Below are positions 7,709 through 14,985 of a stretch of 14,985 nt of DNA, one piece after another. The translations under genes and the position numbers were made by a program. Under the pieces are notes generated by a model. It searched no databases. It saw only the letters and a list, made by a program, of their open reading frames with translations, and was not told the DNA's origin. The stretch comes from Bacteroidota bacterium (lineage in GTDB: Bacteria > Bacteroidota > Bacteroidia > UBA7662 > CANHCV01). The DNA lies in the NCBI GenBank assembly GCA_027488715.1, contig JAIYBD010000243.1:1-14985 (forward strand), written 5' to 3'. Position 1 is the stretch's first letter. Every line of letters starts with the position of its first letter.

Positions 7709-8487
7709 TTCATGAAGAGTTCCTTCGCAAAAATAAGGAATCCCAATGCGATGAGGAACCAACCGAAACCTTTTTTTAAGGAACTTGAAGAAACTTTTTT
7801 AGCTATGTAGTTTCCTAAAAATATCCCTCCAATAGCCATGGCCGAAAAGGGTAATAAAATAAACCAATTTGGCGAAAAACGAGTTAAATCACCCGAAAAT
7901 CCTAAGGTTGATTTAACCGCAATGATCAACAATGAAGTGGCCATGGCCTTCTTTATTTCCAATTTTCCAAATCGATGAAGCAACGGAATGATGAGAAAAC
8001 CACCACCAGCGCCAACCGTACCGGTTAAAAGGCCTTCTAAAAAACCAGCTATGACCAATGAAAAGCCCGAAAAAACTGCAGAATTAGAACTTTCCCTTTT
8101 TGAAGAAACAGAGGATAATCCCGCCGCAATCATGATGAAGGAAAAGAAAATCATCAATGCATTTCCTTTCTGAAAAGAAAAATCAGCGATGTTGAATGAT
8201 TCAGGAATCAGAGGTAGTAAAAAAAAGCGAGCGAAATACACCGACAAAATCGACGGAATTCCAAAAATTAGTGCCGTTCTGAAATCAATAAGTCGGTCTT
8301 TGGATTTTTGAATTGTCCCCACCCAAGCTGACAATCCCACCACAAAAAAAGAGTAGGAGGTAGCTTCCAATTCGGGGACATTCAACAAATAAACCAAAAC
8401 AGGAAGGGCCAAAATGGATCCGCCCCCGCCAATGAGTCCGAGACTTAATCCGATCAAAAGGGCGAGGGCGTAACCGAGGATTTCCAT
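7705..8487 (-). CDS. TauE/SafE family permease (sulfite exporter-like)
   Basis: 260 residues, highly hydrophobic with about seven to eight membrane segments. Both halves carry the glycine-rich family motif: GLIGGGGSILALPVL (17-31) and GTVGAGGGFLIIPLL (156-170), the internal duplication typical of TauE/SafE (DUF81). Characterised members export sulfite, sulfoacetate or related organosulfur anions, but the family is broad and the substrate here is not readable. The stop overlaps the start of the multihaem cytochrome (ATGA), and the oxidoreductase gene ends only two bases upstream. The coupling to a periplasmic haem protein suggests that the exported compound, perhaps sulfite or another reduced sulfur species, is handled by the cytochrome (inference). 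ATG start at 8487; length normal for the family. Confidence 0.9.
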   Translation of the reverse strand: MEILGYALALLIGLSLGLIGGGGSILALPVLVYLLNVPELEATSYSFFVVGLSAWVGTIQKSKDRLIDFRTALIFGIPSILSVYFARFFLLPLIPESFNIADFSFQKGNALMIFFSFIMIAAGLSSVSSKRESSNSAVFSGFSLVIAGFLEGLLTGTVGAGGGFLIIPLLHRFGKLEIKKAMATSLLIIAVKSTLGFSGDLTRFSPNWFILLPFSAMAIGGIFLGNYIAKKVSSSSLKKGFGWFLIALGFLIFAKELFMK

Positions 8488-8489
8488 GT

Positions 8490-10625
8490 TTATTCTTTTA
8501 CTGCTTCAAAGGTAATTTCGGTGGTTTGAATCATGTCCCAAAGGGCAATGGGCCAAGGGCCACCTTCCTTCAAAGTCTTGTACAAGAAGTTTAGTTCCTC
8601 TTTTTGTCCTTTTTCAGAAATAGAACTTTGAATCGCCTTCAATTTTACTCCATAACCTTTTAACGATTTGTAATCGTCCATCACCAAACTCTGGTCATCA
8701 AAGTGAATTTCTAAGTATTCCTTGCTTAATTGCTTGGAACCCGTTCCGAAATAATCGATGTGAGCAATCGAGCCGTCCTCGTATTTCAAAAGCATGCTCA
8801 CATTATCTGTTTTGCGAACGCGCTCATTTCCAGAAAGTCCTTCGAAATGCGCCGAAATAACTTTGCTTTCCGTGAAGAAGGTCATTAAATCGATGATGTG
8901 GCAAGCTTCTCCAATGATTCTTCCGCCATCATCGTGGGTCCAGTGATCGTAAGGAATAAAACCGGCGTTCATGCGGTAATGCATGAGTAATGGATTGCTT
9001 CTCTTGCTCGTTACTTTTTTCATTTCCTGAGCGTAGGTGGAAAATCGGCGATTGAAACCGGTCATCAAAACCGGTTTATTTTCCGTTCCATCTGCATAGA
9101 AATCTTTAATTCCTTGCAGTTGCTCAGGATTTATGGCCAAAGGCTTTTCAACAAAAACGTGTTTTCCCGCCTTCAATGCCTGCAAAGCCAATTCGGCGTG
9201 ATTGCCGTGGCGGGTACAAATCATGATCAAATCTAAATCGGCATCGTTGCACAACTCCTGATAGTCGGAAGTGGCATAAGCTACTTGATATTGATTTCCA
9301 ACGGCTTTTGCCTTTTGGCCGCTTCGGTTGTAAATGGCTCGAATTTCAAACTGATTGGAAAGGCTTGCCAAGTTCGGGAGGTGCATCCCCGTTGCAAATC
9401 CGCCAACCCCGGCAATCGCAACCCGAATTTTGGAAGCATTCGTTGGCCGGGTGTTGATGGAAATTCGTTTCTCATCAGCATTTTTGGTTAGAAACGATTC
9501 AATACCATCTTTTCCGTAATCCAACAACGTCATGATCGGTTTTTTCCCCTCCGAATTGAGGGCCGTAAAAGCCTCTTCAACTTGTTCGATCGGAAAAACT
9601 GCATCGATGAGCTGCGATAAATCAATTTTACCTTCATGAACCAAACGCAAATACTCGGTCATGTTTCGGTTTTCGGTCCAACGAACATAGGAAAACGGAT
9701 AATCCAATCCCTTTTCTTCATAATTGGCGTCGTAACGTCCGGGACCATACGAGGTTGAAATAAGGAAGTCGAGTTCTTTCGCGTAAATATCTCCTCGTTT
9801 GATTTCCATTCCCGAAACGCCTACTAACACCACGCGTCCTTTCTTCTTGCACATTTTGAAGGCGGTGGAAAGGGGTTCCGACGAATACGTTGCCGCGGTA
9901 AACAAAACCGCATCGGCTCCATGTCCACCCGTTAATGAGTTGACCATCGCCGTAACGTCTTCGCTGGCCGGATTAACGATTCGCTCAGCTCCTAATTTTT
10001 TAGCAATGTCCAATCGCGAAGGGTCCAAATCGGTAACAATGGTTCTTACTCCAGAAAGCTGAAGCATTTGTTGCGCCAATAATCCAAGAATTCCGGCGCC
10101 CACTACGACACAAACTTCCCCCAGGCGTAAATCAGCTCGGCGCACGCCTTGCATGGCAATGCCGCCTAAGGTAACGGTGCTGGCCTTTTGATGGTCCATG
10201 CCCTGAGGCATTTTCATGACCAAGTTAACGGGCACATCTACGTATTCGGCGTGATTGGCCAATCCAGCACCGGCGGCGGCAACCGAATCGCCCACCGAAA
10301 ATCCAGAAACGCCGGCACCTAATCCAATAACAATCCCAGAAATGGAATATCCTGTTGGTTTACCACCATCCAACGCACCTTTCACTTTCGCCAAAGTTCG
10401 TTGAATGCCATTGGTTTTCATGAACTGCAGAACTTCCTTCACTTGTTCAGGTTGTTCCATGGCTCGTTTAATGATGGATTTGCCCGATTCATTTACGCCG
10501 GCCATTTCAGTGCCAGCAGAAATGCAGGAATTCACCACTTTAATCAATAAACAACCATCTGAAACCAAAGGAGTCGGAACACGTTCACCAATAACACGTC
10601 CCTTTTTAACCACAGCTTGTATCAT
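8490..10625 (-). CDS. Bi-domain oxidoreductase: alcohol dehydrogenase-like module fused to Gfo/Idh/MocA module
   Basis: 711 residues. Residues 1 to about 370 are a medium-chain dehydrogenase/reductase: GroES-like part with SCISAGTE (33-40), Rossmann motif VVVGAGILGLLAQQ (173-186) and conserved VVLVGV. The cysteine-rich structural-zinc loop is absent and the usual GxCGTD-like catalytic motif is replaced by SAGTE, so zinc use is doubtful. Residues about 399-711 are a Gfo/Idh/MocA oxidoreductase: nucleotide-binding VAIAGVGGFATGMH (402-415), EKP motif (493-495) with the catalytic lysine, and GEACHIIDL (572-580). This fused family is often met in polysaccharide and sugar-nucleotide gene clusters, where a sugar keto/hydroxyl interconversion is presumed. 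No glycosyltransferase is present in this window, so the substrate is open. It lies 27 bases after the phosphoribosyltransferase and two bases before the permease. ATG start at 10625. Confidence 0.9.
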   Translation of the reverse strand: MIQAVVKKGRVIGERVPTPLVSDGCLLIKVVNSCISAGTEMAGVNESGKSIIKRAMEQPEQVKEVLQFMKTNGIQRTLAKVKGALDGGKPTGYSISGIVIGLGAGVSGFSVGDSVAAAGAGLANHAEYVDVPVNLVMKMPQGMDHQKASTVTLGGIAMQGVRRADLRLGEVCVVVGAGILGLLAQQMLQLSGVRTIVTDLDPSRLDIAKKLGAERIVNPASEDVTAMVNSLTGGHGADAVLFTAATYSSEPLSTAFKMCKKKGRVVLVGVSGMEIKRGDIYAKELDFLISTSYGPGRYDANYEEKGLDYPFSYVRWTENRNMTEYLRLVHEGKIDLSQLIDAVFPIEQVEEAFTALNSEGKKPIMTLLDYGKDGIESFLTKNADEKRISINTRPTNASKIRVAIAGVGGFATGMHLPNLASLSNQFEIRAIYNRSGQKAKAVGNQYQVAYATSDYQELCNDADLDLIMICTRHGNHAELALQALKAGKHVFVEKPLAINPEQLQGIKDFYADGTENKPVLMTGFNRRFSTYAQEMKKVTSKRSNPLLMHYRMNAGFIPYDHWTHDDGGRIIGEACHIIDLMTFFTESKVISAHFEGLSGNERVRKTDNVSMLLKYEDGSIAHIDYFGTGSKQLSKEYLEIHFDDQSLVMDDYKSLKGYGVKLKAIQSSISEKGQKEELNFLYKTLKEGGPWPIALWDMIQTTEITFEAVKE

Positions 10626-10652
10626 ATTTGCAAAGGTCGGAAAATTTTCTTT

Positions 10653-11195
10653 TTATTTCTCGGAAATCAACCGCCACAAACCGGGCCAATGACGCCCTTT
10701 TCCTTCGTAATCCAATCCATAACCGACCACGAAAGTGGGATCAATTTTTAATCCAACAAATTCAGGTTCAAAATCGGTTTGATTGGCAGCAGGTTTATAC
10801 AAAAAGGTAGCCATGGAAATATGATTTGCACCCATTTCTATCAATAAGTCTCTTAAGTAAACTGCTGTTTTACCCGTATCAACAATGTCTTCTACAATTA
10901 AAACGTTTCGGCCAATAATAGGAAGTTCTAAACCCATGACACTTCGAACTTCTCCTGAACTTTCCGTTCCTTCGTAACTTTTCACTCGAATGAATTCAAT
11001 GTCTACTGAAAAGGGGATTTGCCTCAATAAATCGGCAGCGAATACAAATGCTCCTTGCAAAACAACCAAAACCAGTGGATTTTTATCTTTCCAGGCTGGA
11101 GCAATTTCTTTTGCCAAACGTTCAATGGCAAGTTGAATTTCTTCTTCCCGAATGAACGGTTCAAATGATAACTGATCGATTTTTCTGATTTCCAT
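10653..11195 (-). CDS. hpt: Hypoxanthine (guanine) phosphoribosyltransferase
   Basis: 180 residues, the normal length for bacterial Hpt. It has the pyrophosphate loop VVLQGAF (44-50), the KSYEGT segment (72-77), the 13-residue PRPP signature VLIVEDIVDTGKT (98-110) with the acidic ED pair, and FVVGYGLDYEGKGR (155-168), the purine- and product-binding region of this subfamily. It converts hypoxanthine and/or guanine plus PRPP to IMP/GMP in cytosolic purine salvage; base preference cannot be decided. ATG start at 11195, five bases after the stop of the helicase gene, so the two are likely co-transcribed. No independent promoter was recognised. Confidence 0.93.
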   Translation of the reverse strand: MEIRKIDQLSFEPFIREEEIQLAIERLAKEIAPAWKDKNPLVLVVLQGAFVFAADLLRQIPFSVDIEFIRVKSYEGTESSGEVRSVMGLELPIIGRNVLIVEDIVDTGKTAVYLRDLLIEMGANHISMATFLYKPAANQTDFEPEFVGLKIDPTFVVGYGLDYEGKGRHWPGLWRLISEK

Positions 11196-11200
11196 GTGAT

Positions 11201-14200
11201 TTAGCGTTGGTGGTAATCCTCCATTTTGTTCTTTTCCTCATCGTAATGGGTAAGCCACCGGAGCGAGAATGTTTGATGCACCCAGAAGTTTTTTCTTTCG
11301 GCAAAATTTTTCCCCCAATCGTTCCATAAGAAGCGAGTACCCTTTTTCAATTGTACTCCACCGTCTTTGATGAGCGCTTTTTTGCGTTCGGCCGACCAAT
11401 GTGCGAAGAGTTGAGGAGAAGGATTGGCCGAAACCCCATTTCCACTTACTTCTTTCAATACCGAATTGGCATTTTCCCATTGAAGATTGGAACAGGCCTT
11501 GGCATATTTCAAAAAACTTAGGAAGTAATATCCACCTGTTTTTCCTTGTTCTTGCAAAATGGAACTTGTTTCTTGCAAAACGGAATCGGGAATAGAGCAG
11601 AAAATTTCCATTCGTTTTTTGGCTCGGGTGATCAAAACGTTCAGCAATCGGTAGCCATTTTTTTGAGAGATGGGCCCAAAGTTCCTTCTAAATTTCCCGT
11701 TTCGATCGGGCCCGAAAGTGGTCGAAATGAATAAAATATCGCGTTCATCTCCTTGAATATGCTCCAAGTTTTTTACAAATGCCGAACCTTCTAAATGCTG
11801 CCAAACATCGCGAAATGCGGCATCTTCCATTTGTTTTTGAGCGATGCTGGCTAAAATCAGATTTCGTTGGTACAAATTCAGTGTTCCAATTCCAAAGCTT
11901 GGCCAGTTCCCGTTCGGTAGTGGCTGAATTTTTTTGATGGCTTCGACCAATGCAAGGGCTTCCATGGGATTGGTCGCATCTTCATAATTTCCATTTACCG
12001 AATGAAAACAAATGGGAGAATCCATGCGATCGGCGGCAATGGGAATCAATTGGTTCTGGTAAAAAGCTGCGTTGGAAAATTGAATCAGCAATGGATGTTC
12101 CGAACGGTAATGGATGGATAGGGGTAATTGATTCGACAGCGGGAGTTGAAGCGCAAAATCCAAAAGCGATTCTGCCTCAGTTAAACTTTTTTGCGCTTCC
12201 TTTTCCGTCCATTCACCCGATTCTTCTTCATCGGGAGAGAGCGAAAAATCCGAAGAAAAGTAATCCGACGGAGGCATTTGTTGCTCATCGCCTGAAATGA
12301 TGGCTCGATTCGCTTTTCGCAAGCAACAAAACGTGTCCTCTACCCGCAGCTGACTGCTTTCGTCCAGCAATATCCAATCGAATAGAGCCGCATTGGAAGG
12401 AAGAATTTGACTGGCCGTAACGGGATTCATCATCACCACCGGAAATAAATCGGTGAACAACTCCGTGTCGGTTCCGATGATTTGACGAAGTGGATTTCGT
12501 TTTTGTCCTTTCGCCCCCCTTTTATTGTACAAACCAATGGGCGAGATTCCCTTATCCTTGAACCTTTGCAACGCAGCTTTGGTACGTTCCAACTCCTGCG
12601 ATTGAATAAAATCGAGCATGGCGGGAGCCAAATGCCGCAATCTGTGCGCGAGCTGTAGCGGTTCTTGAACGTCAGACGGAAGAGAAAGATCTTTTTTAAA
12701 TTGAAAAAACCAATGCAGGTACCAACGTAGAACCTTTTCTGTAGAGATTTTTCGCTCAAGGATGGCCTTTGCCCAGGTTTTTTGGTCGGTCGAGAATTTT
12801 TCCCAGCTTTGTTTGATTTCGTGAAACAACCCAATTCGTGCCACTTCTTTCTCATAGGATTGTACCCAATTCAAGAGTGTTTCGAATTCAAAGGGAATGG
12901 AGTTTGGAAGGATGGGGTTTTGACGGACATCCTCCAAAATTTCCTCCCGCGATTGCAATAATTGTTGAAGGCTTGACGAAATGCTGCTCGATTTTCGCCA
13001 GTTTTTGGGCACTTCACCAAAAGTGAATTCCTGGTTTGGAAAAATAAGATTTCCAGCATCCAATTCACCCAGAGATGATGCGGTTTCTTTCCAATTATCC
13101 CAGTTTTTTAGCCACTTTTCACGATTTTCTAAGGTCAACTTCGTTGAGGAGGAGACCAATGCCAACCATTTTCGGAAGGTTAATCCCAATCCACTCCACG
13201 AAATGGAAGCGTTGGATTTGAATTCACGCTGAAGGGCTAAGCCATTATTCTTCCAATCTTCCCAGGTTTGAAGATAGGTTCTCCAACTTTCAGATTCGCT
13301 TCCGGTTCGTAAGGCAATTTCTATCTGATTCCACTTTTGTATGGATCGATACAGTTCAGAAAAGTGGGTAGGAAAGGAATTGTTTTGAAGTTGAGTGGAG
13401 TTGTATTCAAAAAAGGAATGTTGGGTAAATTGAGGAATTTGTTCTTCCCAACGAAGCAAGGTTTTCGCTGTGGTGATAACCCATTGGTACTCGTTTTCCT
13501 CGAAAGAAAAGGTGAGGTGGGGCAGATCATCATTCAATTCAATAGGACCTCCAAGTTGATCAAATAATTCCACCCATTCCATCCAGTTTTTCTGATCGAA
13601 TAGGGGAGATTGTAGTTTGCTCAAACGTTCCTCGTAAAGGTGCACATCGTTTTCCAATTGCTCCATTTGAGTGAGCACCGTCTTTGAAAAGGCATTGCCT
13701 TCTTCGGTCTCTTTCCGCTCTATTTTTTCTCTTGCCTTGGTAACTACTTCATCTCGATCGGCAAATGGATCTTCAATCAGTGCGAGGTGTTGACCCAACC
13801 TGGGATCCACTTTTATTAGGTTCTGCGCCAACACTTCCATGGCTGTTTTCTTTTCGCAAACCACCAGGATTTTTTCTCGGTTCAGTAAAGCTTGGGTAAT
13901 GATGGCCGTTAACGTTTGGCTTTTTCCCGTGCCGGGAGGCCCTTGGATAACGGTAACCTCAGCTTCTCCTAAATTCATGAGCACCGATTGTTGGGATGGA
14001 TCGGTTGGAATAGGGGAGAAGGGAATTCGTTTTTTGGGAGGAAGCGGAGGAAATAATTCTACGCTCTCCAAACCATTTAATTCCTTGATGATGGCGCTTT
14101 TTCGTTGTTTGAAAATCCCGAATACACCCGAAAAAAGCAGGTATTCTTTCTTTTCTTTGAATTCGAGCGCCAATCGATCGCGGTTGGGCAGCGGCAAAAC

Positions 14201-14884
14201 CGAGGCACCTAAATAAGATTTTAATAAATGGGGGTCGAAAGCCTCGGAAGCATATCCTTGTTCTTGGGCGAATTGTACCAAAAATCGATGCATTTCATCC
14301 ACAGAAAGCAAATCGTCTTCGTTTAAAAAACCTTCCAATTCGGGCAATGCAGGTCTTCCAATGCGTTTGAAATGTTGCCCCAACGTTTCGTTGATGGAAA
14401 ACTCGTGCATGGACGAAACTGTCCAACGCCCATTTCGTTTGGTTCTATTCCTAGAAATGACAAAGGCGTTGTTGAGTGGATCCATGTGAATATCAAGCTG
14501 CCAAATGAACAACGGACTTGCCCAAATGCGATCTTGATTTTGGTGAACCAACAAGGGATAACCGAATGAAAAAGTAGAAACCCCCGTTTCTTTCAAAAGA
14601 TTATCGTGTTCAAACGACGCATTTTGAAGTTTGCGGAAGATGGTTTTTAATGGAGAATCGGCAGGAATTTCGGAGGTAGGGAAGGGGAGTTCTAACGAGA
14701 AGGCTTCTTCGGATAGGAGCAATTGCAAAAAGCGACTTTCCGCGCCTTTGAGAACGGAATACAAATCGTGCAACTCCAGGCGCGAACCCGTTCTTCCTGG
14801 AAGGGCATGGAGATAGATGGAGCGACCAGATTCTCCAACAAGTTTTTCACGAAGTCGGTCAAAAAAAGAAGGGTGAAATTTCAC
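11201..14884 (-). CDS. Large superfamily I helicase-like ATPase (AAA_11/AAA_12 type)
   Basis: 1227 residues. Motifs in order: an N-terminal segment DRLREKLVGESGRSIYLHAL (9-28) resembling the N-terminal region of this helicase family; Walker A GPPGTGKS (315-322); a long insertion (about 345-830) with charged, Trp-rich and probably helical stretches; Walker B/motif II DESS (841-844); motif III GDEQQMPPS (865-873); HYRSEHP (925-931); QGDERDI (1044-1050); and motif VI LITRAKKRMEIF (1084-1095) with its arginine. This is a UvrD/Upf1-like helicase core similar to Dna2- and RecD-like proteins; it probably unwinds or translocates on DNA or RNA using ATP. No nuclease motif was recognised at the C-terminus. 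The start is GTG at 14884: TGA sits two codons upstream in frame and no ATG occurs before residue 134. The first codons lie inside a terminator hairpin. A role in repair or defence is possible but unproven. Confidence 0.88.
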   Translation of the reverse strand: MKFHPSFFDRLREKLVGESGRSIYLHALPGRTGSRLELHDLYSVLKGAESRFLQLLLSEEAFSLELPFPTSEIPADSPLKTIFRKLQNASFEHDNLLKETGVSTFSFGYPLLVHQNQDRIWASPLFIWQLDIHMDPLNNAFVISRNRTKRNGRWTVSSMHEFSINETLGQHFKRIGRPALPELEGFLNEDDLLSVDEMHRFLVQFAQEQGYASEAFDPHLLKSYLGASVLPLPNRDRLALEFKEKKEYLLFSGVFGIFKQRKSAIIKELNGLESVELFPPLPPKKRIPFSPIPTDPSQQSVLMNLGEAEVTVIQGPPGTGKSQTLTAIITQALLNREKILVVCEKKTAMEVLAQNLIKVDPRLGQHLALIEDPFADRDEVVTKAREKIERKETEEGNAFSKTVLTQMEQLENDVHLYEERLSKLQSPLFDQKNWMEWVELFDQLGGPIELNDDLPHLTFSFEENEYQWVITTAKTLLRWEEQIPQFTQHSFFEYNSTQLQNNSFPTHFSELYRSIQKWNQIEIALRTGSESESWRTYLQTWEDWKNNGLALQREFKSNASISWSGLGLTFRKWLALVSSSTKLTLENREKWLKNWDNWKETASSLGELDAGNLIFPNQEFTFGEVPKNWRKSSSISSSLQQLLQSREEILEDVRQNPILPNSIPFEFETLLNWVQSYEKEVARIGLFHEIKQSWEKFSTDQKTWAKAILERKISTEKVLRWYLHWFFQFKKDLSLPSDVQEPLQLAHRLRHLAPAMLDFIQSQELERTKAALQRFKDKGISPIGLYNKRGAKGQKRNPLRQIIGTDTELFTDLFPVVMMNPVTASQILPSNAALFDWILLDESSQLRVEDTFCCLRKANRAIISGDEQQMPPSDYFSSDFSLSPDEEESGEWTEKEAQKSLTEAESLLDFALQLPLSNQLPLSIHYRSEHPLLIQFSNAAFYQNQLIPIAADRMDSPICFHSVNGNYEDATNPMEALALVEAIKKIQPLPNGNWPSFGIGTLNLYQRNLILASIAQKQMEDAAFRDVWQHLEGSAFVKNLEHIQGDERDILFISTTFGPDRNGKFRRNFGPISQKNGYRLLNVLITRAKKRMEIFCSIPDSVLQETSSILQEQGKTGGYYFLSFLKYAKACSNLQWENANSVLKEVSGNGVSANPSPQLFAHWSAERKKALIKDGGVQLKKGTRFLWNDWGKNFAERKNFWVHQTFSLRWLTHYDEEKNKMEDYHQR

Positions 14885-14889
14885 CCTTC
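14861..14889 (-). terminator. Intrinsic terminator overlapping the helicase start codon
   Basis: On the minus strand a perfect 22-base palindrome (14889-14868, half-site GAAGGGTGAAA) is followed directly by seven T residues (14867-14861). As a hairpin it gives a 9-base-pair stem with an AATT loop. It lies 12 bases after the stop of the upstream gene, as expected for a Rho-independent terminator. The plus strand has no T-run behind the stem, so it acts only in the minus direction. The helicase start GTG (14884-14882) is inside the first stem arm. Confidence 0.75.
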
Positions 14890-14896
14890 AAAAATA
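14889..14896 (-). promoter_or_regulatory. Possible -7 element upstream of the helicase start
   Basis: TATTTTTG (minus strand 14896-14889) fits TAnnTTTG, and a TTTA resembling the -33 TTTG lies about 18 bases further upstream. If used, transcription would begin close to the GTG at 14884, giving an almost leaderless mRNA. T-rich DNA makes chance matches likely. Confidence 0.25.
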
Positions 14897-14901
14897 CTTG
14901 T

Positions 14902-14985
14902 TTATTTAGAAATTAAATCGGTAATTTCTTTCGACATGGGTTTGGTGCCCGATTGAAAGTGCCCAAGGTAAGTGCCGTCGGCACC
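14902..14985 (-). CDS. C-terminal 27 residues of an unidentified protein
   Basis: Translated by hand: 27 codons then TAA at 14904-14902. The peptide reads GADGTYLGHFQSGTKPMSKE followed by ITDLISK. The rest of the gene is outside the window and I do not recognise the family. Support for a real gene end comes from the well-placed intrinsic terminator 12 bases beyond the stop and from the common orientation with all neighbours. Confidence 0.55.
   Translation of the reverse strand, partial: GADGTYLGHFQSGTKPMSKEITDLISK

Noticed and set aside
7709..7762. An 18-residue N-terminal extension of the multihaem cytochrome
   Set aside because: It lies inside the permease gene and would hide the signal peptide; the ATG at 7708 gives a clean signal peptide and an ATGA overlap.
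10631..10638. GACCTTTG (minus strand) as a -7 element for the ADH/Gfo fusion gene
   Set aside because: It mismatches the TAnnTTTG consensus and no -33 element lies at the proper spacing.
11950..12300. Plus-strand open frame of 116 codons opposite the helicase
   Set aside because: It is antisense to helicase motif II/III coding sequence and its product resembles no family; other plus-strand frames in the window were rejected on the same grounds.

Overview
The window looks like chromosomal DNA of a member of the Bacteroidota. The base composition is moderately AT-rich, and the sequence of the best-supported promoter fits the Bacteroidota -33/-7 type (TTG, 20 bases, TAGATTTG). No start shows a strong Shine-Dalgarno sequence. 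The gene families also fit: GH3-like adenylating enzyme, DUF2809, fused alcohol dehydrogenase/Gfo-Idh-MocA oxidoreductase, and a TPR multiheme cytochrome. The assignment to a phylum is inference. Every gene lies on the minus strand, so transcription runs from high to low coordinates, and coding density is near complete. No gap exceeds about 50 bases. I saw no tRNA, rRNA, insertion sequence, CRISPR array or attachment site.

Right part (about 14985 to 8490): the last 27 codons of an unidentified gene are followed by a strong intrinsic terminator that overlaps the GTG start of a large superfamily I helicase-like ATPase (1227 residues). Five bases later comes a hypoxanthine-type phosphoribosyltransferase. 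It is followed by a 711-residue fusion of a medium-chain alcohol dehydrogenase-like module with a Gfo/Idh/MocA oxidoreductase module.

Middle (about 8487 to 5349): a TauE/SafE-type membrane permease overlaps by four bases (ATGA) with a seven-haem c-type cytochrome carrying C-terminal TPR repeats. A small DUF2809 membrane protein follows. The first two look like one functional pair, exporter plus periplasmic haem protein.

Left part (about 5348 to 1): a promoter with an inverted repeat at the likely transcription start precedes four genes, every junction of which is a four-base ATGA overlap: cytochrome P450, a stand-alone E2/CAT-fold acyltransferase without lipoyl domain, a fusion of a membrane fatty-acid-hydroxylase/sterol-desaturase domain with a GH3-type acyl-adenylating/amide synthetase domain, and an enolase-superfamily protein (OSBS / N-acylamino-acid racemase / dipeptide epimerase type) that runs off the window. 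Together these read as a compact, apparently uncharacterised pathway: two different oxygenases, one carboxyl-activating and amide-forming enzyme, one acyltransferase and one racemase/epimerase. A plausible product is an oxidised N-acyl amino acid or related lipid, but the substrate cannot be read from the sequence. This is the most interesting part of the window.
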